35,593 nucleotides of DNA from Amoeboaphelidium occidentale (GCA_023515795.1 JALGPX010000106.1:1-35593), one strand, 5' to 3'. Positions 17,645 through 26,987 are shown, numbered from the stretch's first letter. Notes: a model not told the origin generated them from the letters alone. Made by a program: numbers and translations.

Positions 17645-18706
17645 CTATTGATGATCCAAGCACATTAGTAATGCCTTTGCTTGTTCAAACTGCGACTCGT
17701 TCATGCTCCTCTCACCAGCCGGCACCAGAACGTAATCAGTTAAGAATGTAGAAATGTAGAAACAATTAATGCCCGACTGAGCTAGAGATGCAGAGTATTT
17801 CGCCACAATTCCAGATTCTTCAAAACCCAAACCATCATTGCTCTCATTGCCAATCTCTATCAAATGCCAGCCAGACTGTTGAGAGTCAAGGAAATTGAAT
17901 AACTCAGAGTTCTGGTAACATTCTAACGCCTTCTTGTCAAGCACTAAAGAGTATTCACTGTCGATCGAAGTGAAACTGAAGAAAGAACCCTCTTGAGGAA
18001 ACATTAAGCGCTCCAGTAGGCCCTTGACAATAAGACTAGCCATTGTAGGATCACGTAAACTTGCAATATGAACAGGGCCTTTTACAGGTTCTTTGACTGT
18101 GTGTTTCATAATTGTTTCGGTATCGTAATTATCTGAGCTCATTGGACATTCATGCTCTGCTGCACTGAGCTTTGCTTTAAATTCTTTCATTTCACCCATT
18201 TGCTCATCACTAGCGCCGCTATTCCCAAGAACATCTTCTAAATTGATTATGCGGAATTGTGATTTTAAGCACTCCACTGCATCTCTCAACCGATCTTCCG
18301 GAACCAAAGTGAAATCATTAGAAACCGTAGACAATTGATAAATTGATATTTCATTCTTTGCGAATGGTTCCGAAATCATTTGGATCGTTTTCGATAGTTC
18401 GTTTAGATGCGTGCCACTCTGCCCTGCGAAAACTTGGACACAGCGCCAAACCATCGGGCAAATCTTTACAGAGTCACCGAGAAAATCTTCAAAAAGCTTC
18501 ACACTGTTCATGTCAAGGATTAGGGAAATGTTATGAGGTGTCTCTGTGTACGAAAAGAAATGTTGTTCTTTTGTGCCTGTAGGTGAGAAGAATGCTGCTT
18601 GTAGTAAAGGATGCAGCAGCTTCTGTACATCTTTCTTCTGAATTGAGGCCAATAGCATCCTAAAAGGCATAATTTCCATTTCAAGCGATTCCATATCTGC
18701 AGTCAT
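17645..18706 (-). CDS. CASTOR-like ACT-domain protein
   Basis: 353 residues from the ATG at 18706. Two related halves are visible, each with an ACT pair. The C-terminal half contains 'GWHLIEIGNES', 'FEESGIVAKYSASLAQSGINCFYISTFLTDYVLVP', the distinctive ACT_7 pattern of CASTOR/GATSL proteins. The N-terminal half has the parallel 'VWRCVQVFAGQSG', 'KTIQMISEPFAKNEISIYQLSTVSNDFTLVPE'. Animal CASTOR1 is the cytosolic arginine sensor of mTORC1. Here I infer an amino-acid-binding regulator; the ligand is not known. The linker between halves (~160-215) is charged and variable. No intron is seen. Convergent with thioredoxin. Confidence 0.75.
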   Translation of the reverse strand: MTADMESLEMEIMPFRMLLASIQKKDVQKLLHPLLQAAFFSPTGTKEQHFFSYTETPHNISLILDMNSVKLFEDFLGDSVKICPMVWRCVQVFAGQSGTHLNELSKTIQMISEPFAKNEISIYQLSTVSNDFTLVPEDRLRDAVECLKSQFRIINLEDVLGNSGASDEQMGEMKEFKAKLSAAEHECPMSSDNYDTETIMKHTVKEPVKGPVHIASLRDPTMASLIVKGLLERLMFPQEGSFFSFTSIDSEYSLVLDKKALECYQNSELFNFLDSQQSGWHLIEIGNESNDGLGFEESGIVAKYSASLAQSGINCFYISTFLTDYVLVPAGERSMNESQFEQAKALLMCLDHQ

Positions 18707-18878
18707 CAAAGAAAAATGTTTGAGAAGAGCTCAAAGTAAAAAACCATCAGACAAGTTTCGAAAGGAGATCCTGTGCGCTTTCAAGTTATTTGCCGCCGCT
18801 AGTTTGACCAACTTAGCGTGGGAGCGCAATTAGTTGTTTGGGCGACGCAAACTAGGACGCGCTAAAATTTTGTACCAA

Positions 18879-21083
18879 ATGACCGGTGCAAATTTTGTTG
18901 ATCAGGAGAATCTTAGCCTACAAGAGAAAGTTAAAATGTACGAAGCTTGCCTTAATGCGCTACCGGATGCGATAACGATTGAAAACAGGTCTGGCCAGTC
19001 CTTGTTTGTGAATATGGCCGCAAAGAAGCAGCAGGCCGAAGGCAGGCGTATCGAAATTCCTGATCTCGAAGGCTGTATAGATGTCGAGTCTAAATACATA
19101 GTGAAGAGGGTTAGCCCAAACTCAACTCAAGTTTTGAGCAGCGCTTTTGATGAATTGCCACACTTGGTTTGGATCACTGACCCGAATGGCGATGTGACGT
19201 ACTACAATCAAGTCTTTAATGATTACACTGGAACTTATGGCAAAGAAATGCATGGTAAGCGCTGGGACACGATGGTTCATCCTGATGACTTTGAACGCAC
19301 TCGTGAAGAATGGTGTAGAAGCTTGCAAGAAGAAGGAGAACACAACATCGAGCATCGCCTAAGACACCATTCTGGTGATTATCGCTGGTTTCTTACTAGA
19401 GCAAGACCATTGTATGATGCAGATGGACAGTTGATCCACTGGTTTGGTACTTGCACAGATATCCACAAATCCAAAACGATCGAAGAGAGTTTGCGCAAGG
19501 CTGAAGCAGAGTTGACTGCTGAACGAAGAATTCAGGAGTTTATTTTAAATCATCTGCCCGTCGCTGTTCTCATGGCCAAAGCTCCTTCTGGAGAGGTGTT
19601 CTATGCAAATGACAAGTATGCTGATGTATGGAGACAACCATTGGCTCCAATTGCTTCTATTTCTTCTTACAAACAGGTCAAGGCTTTTCGTAAGGATGGT
19701 AGACCATATGAGCCGATGGACTGGCCCCTTGCTCGCTCTGTTGCCACTGGCGAAGTTGTTCGCAATGAAGACACGGATGTTGAATTTTGTGATGGCACTA
19801 GAGGTGTGGTGAGATTGAATTCAAAACCTTTGTATGACGAAAAAGGGAATATTTCCCATGCTGTTGTGATTTGTGAAGATTTGACTGAAAAATTAAAAAT
19901 GGATGAACTTAGAGTTCAGTTGTTGGGCAGAGAACAAGCTGCTTTGGAGTCGAGCAGAATGAAGTCTGAATTCCTAGCCAATATGTCTCATGAAATAAGA
20001 ACTCCTTTAAATGGTATTTTAGGAATGGCTGAGACTCTTAAAGAAGATACATCTCTTTCACCAACTCAATTAAGTTACGTATCTACGATTGCAAAGTCTG
20101 GCCAGTTATTGCTCACTGTGATTAATGACATTCTAGATTTTTCCAAAATTGAAGCTGGAAAATTAGAATTAGAAATGAATCCTGTTGATATTTGTAAATG
20201 TTTGAAATTGGTAGAAAGCCTTATGATGCCTGCTGCTACCAGAAAAGGAATCGACCTTAAATTTAATCTTCCAGAAGTTATGCCACCAAGCCTTATCGGA
20301 GATCGAGATAGAATACAACAGGTTGTATTGAATTTGGTTAGTAACGCCATCAAGTTTACAGAGCGTGGTGGAGTTAAGGTTACGCTAAAATGTGATGTTC
20401 ACCAGAACGAAAACATGGCAGATTTAGAGTTTTGCATTGAAGATACTGGTATTGGTATTCACCCAGATGCTTTAAAACGCCTTTTCCAACCTTTTGTACA
20501 AGCTGATACTTCAACTACAAGAAAATTTGGCGGAACAGGGTTGGGTCTTTCTATCGTTAAATCTTTGGTTGGCTTAATGGGCGGCGAAGTTTTTTCCGAG
20601 CCTAACCCTGGCGGAGGCTCAAAGTTCTGTGTTCACATTAAATTGCCGGTTAGCAATACTACTCCTTTATCGCCCAAAGAAGAAAAGGCTCCTGTATTTA
20701 TGGAACATTTGAAAGTATTGATCGCAGAAGATAATCCTATTAATCAAAAGATTGCTAAGATGGCATTGAACAGGATCAGTATAAAGAATGTTGATGTTGT
20801 AGAAAATGGTCAGCTTGCCGTCGATAAATTTTTTGAACAAGGCGACTATGATGTAGTTTTAATGGATGTTCAAATGCCTATTCTGGATGGCAAAAAGGCA
20901 ACCAAGCTTATTAGATCGAAAGAAGTAGAACTTGGCAGAAAGCGAACTCCTATAATCGCATTAACTGCGAGTGCTCTCAAGACAGATCAGGAAGAATGTC
21001 TTGAAGCTGGAATGGACACACATATCGCTAAGCCTTACAGTCATGTGCAACTAAAAGAAAAATTATCATCAATTATTAACTAG
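18879..21083 (+). CDS. PAS-containing hybrid histidine kinase (copy 1)
   Basis: 734 residues, one exon, no transmembrane segment, so a cytosolic sensor. Domains: N-terminal PAS-like piece (~20-60), PAS-PAC (~88-205, 'LPHLVWITDPNGDVTYYN', 'GDYRWFLTRARPLYD'), a third PAS (~222-345), HisKA with phospho-acceptor H371 in 'FLANMSHEIRTPLNGIL', HATPase (N box 'NLVSNAIKFTE', G1 'EDTGIGI', F/G2 'FQPFVQAD...FGGTGLGLS'), and a receiver (~610-730) with E-D pair 'AEDNP', phospho-acceptor D663 ('VLMDVQMP'), 'ALTAS' and the lysine of 'AKPY'. All catalytic residues are present. It should pass phosphate to an HPt protein, not seen here. The upstream frame is open to 18834 but only via TTG; ATG 18879 is used. 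Confidence 0.95.
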   Translation: MTGANFVDQENLSLQEKVKMYEACLNALPDAITIENRSGQSLFVNMAAKKQQAEGRRIEIPDLEGCIDVESKYIVKRVSPNSTQVLSSAFDELPHLVWITDPNGDVTYYNQVFNDYTGTYGKEMHGKRWDTMVHPDDFERTREEWCRSLQEEGEHNIEHRLRHHSGDYRWFLTRARPLYDADGQLIHWFGTCTDIHKSKTIEESLRKAEAELTAERRIQEFILNHLPVAVLMAKAPSGEVFYANDKYADVWRQPLAPIASISSYKQVKAFRKDGRPYEPMDWPLARSVATGEVVRNEDTDVEFCDGTRGVVRLNSKPLYDEKGNISHAVVICEDLTEKLKMDELRVQLLGREQAALESSRMKSEFLANMSHEIRTPLNGILGMAETLKEDTSLSPTQLSYVSTIAKSGQLLLTVINDILDFSKIEAGKLELEMNPVDICKCLKLVESLMMPAATRKGIDLKFNLPEVMPPSLIGDRDRIQQVVLNLVSNAIKFTERGGVKVTLKCDVHQNENMADLEFCIEDTGIGIHPDALKRLFQPFVQADTSTTRKFGGTGLGLSIVKSLVGLMGGEVFSEPNPGGGSKFCVHIKLPVSNTTPLSPKEEKAPVFMEHLKVLIAEDNPINQKIAKMALNRISIKNVDVVENGQLAVDKFFEQGDYDVVLMDVQMPILDGKKATKLIRSKEVELGRKRTPIIALTASALKTDQEECLEAGMDTHIAKPYSHVQLKEKLSSIIN

Positions 21084-21102
21084 CAGGTATTGTTTAAGAA
21101 TG

Positions 21103-21108
21103 AATAAA
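21103..21108 (+). terminator. Poly(A) signal AATAAA of histidine kinase copy 1
   Basis: AATAAA 20 bp after the stop codon, followed by a T-rich run at 21112-21119. It lies at the start of the 248-bp spacer before the second kinase copy. Confidence 0.4.
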
Positions 21109-21331
21109 AATAATTTTTTGAAGTCGACCCAGGAATTTGGAACAGTCAGTGAACATGTAGAGCGATGACAGTCACAAAGATATCCTGTAAAACATTGATG
21201 GCCCAGTGATGATAATCGAAGCGCTAGGAGATTTTGAACTTATTCAACTTTGAGCAAGCTATGAATGGAAACTTTTGTGACGCTCTTAATTTGAAACTGT
21301 GACGTGCGCTGCGTAAAGCCTTTTCATCCAA

Positions 21332-23536
21332 ATGATCGGCAATGCATCCACTATACACAAGGCCATAGATGAACGGCTAAAGATAGAGCTTTATGAATCC
21401 TGTCTAAATGCCATCCCCGATGCAATTAAAATAGAAGATCCTACGGGTGCCATGGTGTTCTCAAATTCGAGCTATCAGAATCTAGCAAACCGCAAAACTG
21501 TGGATAATATTCCAGTGATCGAAGACTCTTTTGAGTTAGCTTCCGGTTATCGTATGAAAAGGGTAGTTGTTAATACAACAGATGTCTTGCACAAAGCCTT
21601 CGATGTTTTGCCCCACATGGTTTGGATAACCGATGCTGCAGGGCATGTCGAGTACTGTAATCGAAGATTCTATGAATACACCGGCGCAACTTCGATCGAA
21701 GAAGCCAACTACGACTGGAGGCAGGTCCTTCATCCAGACGATTATGATCGCACAGTTGATGTTTGGAATTGCTCGGTTATGAACGCATCGGAATTCGATA
21801 TAGAATACCGCTTGAGAAGTCTATGTGGGGATTATCGTTGGTCCCTTGGGAGAGCAAAGCCTTTATTTGGATCTGATGGAAAATTGACTCAATGGCTCGG
21901 CACCTGTACTGATATTCATGCTTCGAAGACTATCGAAGAAAGCTTGCGTAAAGCGGAAGCAGATCTTACGGCTGAGCGAAGATTATTTGAGACCACCTTA
22001 AATCAGCTTCCTGTTGCTGTTATCGTTGGGAAGGCACCAAGTGGTGATCTGATTTATATTAATGACATCACAACCGATGTTTGGAAAGTGCCGAAATCCG
22101 ATGATTCGGACGAAGACTATATTGCGGACTACAAAGCTTTCCACAAAGACGGAAGAGAATACGAACCAGAAGATTGGCCTTTGTATCGCTCTCTTTTCAA
22201 GGGCGAGATTGTGCGTAACGAGGATACAATGGTTCAGTTTGGGGATGGGACAAGGGGAATTATGAGATTAAGCTCGAAACCCGTCTTCGATGAAATGGGC
22301 AATATAGAACAAGCTATAGTTATTTGTGAAGATGTTACAGAAAAAGTCAAACTGGAAGAGCTCCGTGTTCATTTGTCAAGTCGAGAGCAAGCAGCAATTG
22401 AATCTAGCAGAATGAAATCAGAGTTTTTGGCCAACATGTCTCATGAAATAAGGACACCCTTGAATGGTATCCTTGGAATGGCCGAAGCGTTAAAAGAAGA
22501 CACGTCTCTCTCTTGTGTACAAGTTGACTATGTTTCAACAATTGAAAAATCCGGCAACATGCTTCTCACAGTGATAAACGATATACTGGACTTCTCGAAA
22601 GTGGAAGCTGGAAAGTTGGAATTGGAGAAAACACCGTTTGATGTTACTCAATGCCTTGCTTTGGTCGAGGGACTGATGAAACCCGCGGCATTAAGAAAGG
22701 GAATTGATTTGAATGTTAAGATTTCTGATGACATACCTCCGGCACTCATAGGTGATCCAGATAGGATACAGCAAGTCGTTTTGAACTTGGTTAGTAATGC
22801 TATAAAATTTACAGAAGAAGGTAGTGTCGATGTCACCTTGACATGCGATGTTGATAAGTATGAGCAAATGGCTGCTCTCACAGTTTCTGTAAAAGATACG
22901 GGCATTGGCATTCCTCAAGGAACTTTGAAACGTCTCTTTCAGCCGTTTACGCAAGCTGATACTTCGACTACAAGGAGATTTGGCGGAACTGGATTAGGCC
23001 TCTCTATTGTTAGATCTTTACTCGCGTTGATGGGAGGCACCGTAAAAGCCGATTCAGAACCAGGAAAGGGCTCAACGTTTTGTGTTGAAGTTCCACTGCC
23101 TATAGGAAAATTACCTGTGGAGACGCCTATTGAGGAAAAGAAACAAGTAATTGTGGAGCATCTAAAAATTCTCATGGCCGAAGACAATCCGATAAATCAA
23201 AAGATTGCACTTATGGCATTAACAAGAATAGGTATAAAAAACGTGGATATTGTGGATAACGGCCAACAAGCATATGAAAAGTTTTTTGAAGAAGGTGATT
23301 ATGATGTTGTTCTAATGGATGTACAAATGCCCGTTCTAGACGGAAAGAAAGCTACAAAACTTATAAGATTAAAGGAAGCCGAACTTAACAGAAAACGTAC
23401 TCCTATAATTGCACTGACGGCAAGTGCACTAAAGACTGACCAGGAAGACTGCTTAAAAGTTGGAATGGACACTCACATGGCAAAACCTTACACACATGAT
23501 CAATTGAAACGAAAGATCGCTTCAATTATATCGTAA
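21332..23536 (+). CDS. PAS-containing hybrid histidine kinase (copy 2, tandem paralogue)
   Basis: 734 residues, the same length as the upstream copy and colinear with it: the phospho-acceptor histidine is again residue 371 ('MSHEIRTPLNGIL') and the receiver aspartate again residue 663 ('VLMDVQMP'). Architecture is identical: PAS-like N-terminus, PAS-PAC ('LPHMVWITDAAGHVEYCN', 'GDYRWSLGRAKPLF'), third PAS, HisKA, HATPase ('NLVSNAIKFTE', 'KDTGIGI', 'FGGTGLGLS'), receiver ('ALTAS', 'AKPY'). The kinase and receiver parts are much closer to copy 1 than the first ~60 residues and the third PAS, suggesting different inputs to a shared output. No introns or membrane segments. Confidence 0.95.
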   Translation: MIGNASTIHKAIDERLKIELYESCLNAIPDAIKIEDPTGAMVFSNSSYQNLANRKTVDNIPVIEDSFELASGYRMKRVVVNTTDVLHKAFDVLPHMVWITDAAGHVEYCNRRFYEYTGATSIEEANYDWRQVLHPDDYDRTVDVWNCSVMNASEFDIEYRLRSLCGDYRWSLGRAKPLFGSDGKLTQWLGTCTDIHASKTIEESLRKAEADLTAERRLFETTLNQLPVAVIVGKAPSGDLIYINDITTDVWKVPKSDDSDEDYIADYKAFHKDGREYEPEDWPLYRSLFKGEIVRNEDTMVQFGDGTRGIMRLSSKPVFDEMGNIEQAIVICEDVTEKVKLEELRVHLSSREQAAIESSRMKSEFLANMSHEIRTPLNGILGMAEALKEDTSLSCVQVDYVSTIEKSGNMLLTVINDILDFSKVEAGKLELEKTPFDVTQCLALVEGLMKPAALRKGIDLNVKISDDIPPALIGDPDRIQQVVLNLVSNAIKFTEEGSVDVTLTCDVDKYEQMAALTVSVKDTGIGIPQGTLKRLFQPFTQADTSTTRRFGGTGLGLSIVRSLLALMGGTVKADSEPGKGSTFCVEVPLPIGKLPVETPIEEKKQVIVEHLKILMAEDNPINQKIALMALTRIGIKNVDIVDNGQQAYEKFFEEGDYDVVLMDVQMPVLDGKKATKLIRLKEAELNRKRTPIIALTASALKTDQEDCLKVGMDTHMAKPYTHDQLKRKIASIIS

Positions 23537-23566
23537 CCGTATCAATATCCTAAATAGAATTTTTCT

Positions 23567-25618
23567 CTATTCTGCTTTTAAAACATGCGGATACATTGAT
23601 TTGTAACCCATTTCAGGCCATTTAGGGAAGACTCTTCTATACAACGGCAGCAGGATAATATCTTCACTCTTTAGAGCTTTATCAAATCTGCATTTCATTG
23701 CTCCATGAGTGCCAATACTCTCCATAATATTTCCTCTTCTTCCAAGCTTAGTTTTTAGCTCCACTGGAGAAAAGTACTGAACATCTTCCGGATTGTGGAA
23801 CATGTATCTAACAACTGCAGTATGATTATGTTTACCGGGATGAATTCTTGTTGGAACACCAGTAAGCAACTTTCTCTTGATGATCTTTCTGTCTGGATCA
23901 ACTGAGAGCAGCGAGCCAGATCCAGTGAGTGAAGTGGAGTTATCTTTAAAATAGAGAACTGCCACAGGAGAATACTGAATAGGACCAAAAACAGTCGCCA
24001 CTGCAGATTCTCCAGGATAAACGAACTTCAACATCCTGTTCAACTTGTTTTTGTGGTTGGAATTCTCGGAATAAATAGGATGATGAACTATCCTTCTGTA
24101 GCCACTTTGTATTAATATTGGTTGCTTAGATTCTAGAACTACATCTTCTGCTTTTGCATTTGGTAAGTTGATCGTATAATTCAACATTGACATTTTCTCC
24201 TCATGCGGCAGAAGACCAAAGACGACACAGTTGTGTTTAACAAAGAACTCTGCGACAGAAACTGGAACCATCTCCAAGTACAATTGGATCTTTACATTAG
24301 TAATTCGTTCTTCTTCTTCCAAATCTTCGAATACATCATTAGCAGTCTTTCTGAAATTCTCAAACATGAAAATATTGTCAAACGATGGCGGTAACTCATC
24401 TTCTCCTTCCCATGAAGAAGTCTTGAAGCTTTGAAGTCCTCTATACTTTCTGAATCTAGATTTGGCTGATTGATTTGCAGGGACCTCAACTTCATCGGGA
24501 AACTCTTTCTCTTCTTCCATCCTTTGACGAAACTCTTTTCGTCTTTCCTCTTCTTCTTCCTTTGTTAGCTCATCATCATCGCTTTCGCTTTCCGATTGCA
24601 TAGTCATTTGATCGTCAGCGTCCATGTTATCATCTTCAGAGAGTTCTTCATCGGAAAGCCAAACTGCCTGATAACTGCTTGTTCCCTTAAGTGATTTTGC
24701 GCGAGACGCAGTTGATCTTGTTTCAGTTTCCATTTCCATATCTTCGTCAACTTCTTCGTCTATTCTACAATTAAATGATTCTTCTGGAATCAACTGCCTT
24801 TCTTCAGGATCAGCAGATGGCATTTCCACATCGCCGTTGGAATAAACAATTTTTTGTAATGAAAAATCGCCATAATCCGGTAAATGAACAAGTCTGTTTG
24901 GATCAAAAGCTTTTCCTCTGTTGTATCCTTCGATCATAAGAACGCCGTTGTTTGCATCATAGTCGATACAATCCGCGATAAGATGCGGATAACTCTTTGG
25001 CTTCTCAGAAACTTGTGAAATCGCCCTGAATAAAAGTTCCTTTTCTAATGGGAGATTGAAAATACGCATAGTGTCATTGAACTCGAACTTTGCCCATGAA
25101 GCCAAACTTTTCTTTACAGATTTATCCTCCAGTTGGGGACATACAACAAAACAAGACGTCATTCCTTGAGCACGTAACGCTGAAAGAACGTCATTACCAA
25201 ATTGATCAACTTCCTCTTGGGATGAAACGACAAACACAGCGCAATCAGCAACCTTGCAAACATCAAGGATTTCCCAAAAATCTCTGCCCAAAGGAACCAA
25301 CTTCATTTTTGCCTTCATAGTATCATCAAAAGCAGATGCGATTTCCATGCAATTGGCGTCTGGAGTCAACGGAACAAAAGCTACAATTCGCGGCACACCA
25401 GAATGACCACTGAATAACCTGTTTCTTGTCTTCTCATCCTCCCTCTTCTTCTTCTGTTCGATCTTGGCTGCATTTTTCCGATCATGCTTTGCTATAATCT
25501 TGTTGGAAGGACCATCGCGAGCAGTAACAACGCGTCTTTCCACTTTTCCCTTGTTGCGCCTCTTAATCGATGATTTCGTTGCGTGTTTAGATTTGAACGC
25601 TTTGTTCTTCTGGTGCAT
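23567..25618 (-). CDS. TSR1: Ribosome maturation factor TSR1
   Basis: 683 residues, single exon. It starts with a basic 'HQKNKAFKSKHATKSSIKRRNKGKVERR' type segment typical of Tsr1. A GTPase-like fold follows without a P-loop (~55-215), then an acidic stretch (~325-365, 'SESESDDDELTKEEEEE') and the conserved C-terminal half (~380-675). The latter has 'YRGLQSFKTSSW', 'VFGLLPHEEKMSMLNYTI', 'HPGKHNHTAVVRYMFHNPEDVQYF' and the closing 'GTHGAMKCRFDKAL...LLPLYRRVFPKWP'. Tsr1 blocks premature 60S joining and tRNA binding during late 40S maturation in nucleus and cytoplasm. It is about 100 residues shorter than budding yeast Tsr1. It diverges from the next gene with only 47 bp between start codons. Confidence 0.95.
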   Translation of the reverse strand: MHQKNKAFKSKHATKSSIKRRNKGKVERRVVTARDGPSNKIIAKHDRKNAAKIEQKKKREDEKTRNRLFSGHSGVPRIVAFVPLTPDANCMEIASAFDDTMKAKMKLVPLGRDFWEILDVCKVADCAVFVVSSQEEVDQFGNDVLSALRAQGMTSCFVVCPQLEDKSVKKSLASWAKFEFNDTMRIFNLPLEKELLFRAISQVSEKPKSYPHLIADCIDYDANNGVLMIEGYNRGKAFDPNRLVHLPDYGDFSLQKIVYSNGDVEMPSADPEERQLIPEESFNCRIDEEVDEDMEMETETRSTASRAKSLKGTSSYQAVWLSDEELSEDDNMDADDQMTMQSESESDDDELTKEEEEERRKEFRQRMEEEKEFPDEVEVPANQSAKSRFRKYRGLQSFKTSSWEGEDELPPSFDNIFMFENFRKTANDVFEDLEEEERITNVKIQLYLEMVPVSVAEFFVKHNCVVFGLLPHEEKMSMLNYTINLPNAKAEDVVLESKQPILIQSGYRRIVHHPIYSENSNHKNKLNRMLKFVYPGESAVATVFGPIQYSPVAVLYFKDNSTSLTGSGSLLSVDPDRKIIKRKLLTGVPTRIHPGKHNHTAVVRYMFHNPEDVQYFSPVELKTKLGRRGNIMESIGTHGAMKCRFDKALKSEDIILLPLYRRVFPKWPEMGYKSMYPHVLKAE

Positions 25619-25665
25619 TACTTTAAGTGAAAGTTCGAAAAAAATTTCTGCAACTTGATCTGATC

Positions 25666-26688
25666 ATGCAAGCATTGAAAGCAGCAACCGCAACCGCTAC
25701 AGCAGCGAGCTCAGCAGGTTCAGCACCAGTCAGGGCCAAAGCGATCAAGAAGAACCCAACAGTTTTCCAGTACTTTGCGCACGTTGGAAGAAACATGTAC
25801 CAAATGATAAATCGAGCTAAAGCTACAGAAGAAGCGCGTAAAGAAGCAAGTAACTCCAAGAAGTTGGTTCTGTGGAATGTGGCTAAAGATAAGCGACAAT
25901 TAAGTTATGATATCAAATTGACTGTTGGCTTGGGAGCGAGTTTGGCATCGATCGGATATCTTGGTGGCGCTTTGCCGTTGATTGCAGTTGCGCCCGCTAT
26001 TCCGGCTGCGTGGTTCATGTCTAACTTCCACCCCGCAATAACGCCATCTTACGGAAGAGCTCTTAATAGGTCGCATCCATATTATAGACAGCCAAAGAAA
26101 AGTTGCTCAGCTGATGTTCTTTTAAATACTTTAAGTCAGACTGAAGTAGCCAAGAAATCAAGAGAGTTTGGCACGCTTCAGAAAGCTCTCGAAAAGTCTG
26201 CGCTTTTATCCGACGATGCTCGATACATTTATTACTTTGTGCTCTCGCTGCAGAAGGATATTTCTCAGCAAATGAAGTTGAAAGATTTACCTCCAGCGGC
26301 GTTAAAAGATCTCCGTTCGCTGTTTAATTTCAGTAGAGTTTCAGTTCCGTATACAAAATTAGGACGCGCCTTAGCCACTCGGAAAGTTGTGCAGAGAATA
26401 TTGACTAATGTTGACACCTGGGACAAGTATTTGGATGACGAAGACTCCAGCGTCGACTTGACAGATGTTTACGAAATTCTTGTTCTCAGGGCTGGCATCG
26501 CAAAGGAATGCATTGATCAGTTGAAAATGTCCAGAAAAGGCTACAAAGAACTCAATGCTTTGTGTGATTTGTATTTGGGATTCAGCAAAAGAATACGCGA
26601 TTTACCAGATGAAGAGAAAATACCGCTTTACATTACTGCCATGACAGTATTGCGAAGCAGGTCTCTTCAAAAGATCAAAAAACAATAA
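25666..26688 (+). CDS. Membrane protein of unknown function, possibly mitochondrial
   Basis: 340 residues from the first ATG (the open frame reaches back to 25627 only through a GTG). The N-terminus is Ala/Thr-rich with spaced Arg/Lys and no acidic residues in its first ~45 positions, like a mitochondrial presequence. A hydrophobic stretch at ~100-135 (including 'GGALPLIAVAPAIPAAWF') could form one long or two short membrane segments. The remaining ~200 residues are soluble-looking and mostly helical. I do not recognise a family. It shares a 47-bp divergent promoter with TSR1, so the two may be co-expressed. The localisation is inference. Confidence 0.75.
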   Translation: MQALKAATATATAASSAGSAPVRAKAIKKNPTVFQYFAHVGRNMYQMINRAKATEEARKEASNSKKLVLWNVAKDKRQLSYDIKLTVGLGASLASIGYLGGALPLIAVAPAIPAAWFMSNFHPAITPSYGRALNRSHPYYRQPKKSCSADVLLNTLSQTEVAKKSREFGTLQKALEKSALLSDDARYIYYFVLSLQKDISQQMKLKDLPPAALKDLRSLFNFSRVSVPYTKLGRALATRKVVQRILTNVDTWDKYLDDEDSSVDLTDVYEILVLRAGIAKECIDQLKMSRKGYKELNALCDLYLGFSKRIRDLPDEEKIPLYITAMTVLRSRSLQKIKKQ

Positions 26689-26755
26689 CTGGCCCTTCGC
26701 TACGGGATTAGTTCAAATAAAACCAAATCTTACTTAGAAGAGTGTTACACGAATC

Positions 26756-26769
26756 GCCGATTTCTCGGC
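26756..26769 (-). other. GAAA-tetraloop hairpin at the stop of Fanzor remnant 1
   Basis: On the minus strand GCCGA-GAAA-TCGGC forms a perfect 5-bp stem capped by a GNRA tetraloop, beginning at the last base of the stop codon of the remnant. TnpB/Fanzor guide RNAs derive from the 3' end and downstream flank of the nuclease gene, so a stable element here could be a guide-RNA relic. That role is inference. Confidence 0.5.
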
Positions 26770-26960
26770 TACGCTGGTGGAGACTGTACAAGTAAATATT
26801 CAAGCATAATCACCTGTCTGATATTTCGTGCAGCGTTGATGTCCCTGTTCCAAACAGTTAAGCTATCTGAATTGCAGATTTTAACCGCCCAAAACTTTGT
26901 CTGTTTCAACTCATGTGAATAGAAAGAACATAAATTTTAGGATTCAGAGCGAGCTAGATA
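26769..26960 (-). pseudogene. Fanzor/TnpB-like (OrfB family) C-terminal remnant 1
   Basis: A minus-strand frame preserves the zinc-ribbon/RuvC-III end of an OrfB-family protein. 'NLCSFYSHELKQTKFWAVKIC' and 'WNRDINAARNI' are readable, the latter the classic RDxNAA motif that supplies the third catalytic Asp of TnpB/Fanzor. The zinc ribbon is damaged: CxxC has become CSFY and the second pair CNSD. An in-frame TAA at 26939-26937 sits just before the first cysteine, where relatives have a Ser-Lys-type context. About 16 residues after the motif the frame ends (TAG at 26771-26769). Nothing upstream of ~26960 is recognisable and a tRNA lies 160 bp beyond, so the N-terminal ~90% is gone. Fanzors are eukaryotic RNA-guided DNA nucleases carried on transposons. 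Confidence 0.75.
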
Positions 26961-26987
26961 TAGTCCCATTAGGAAAGCGCATTCGAA

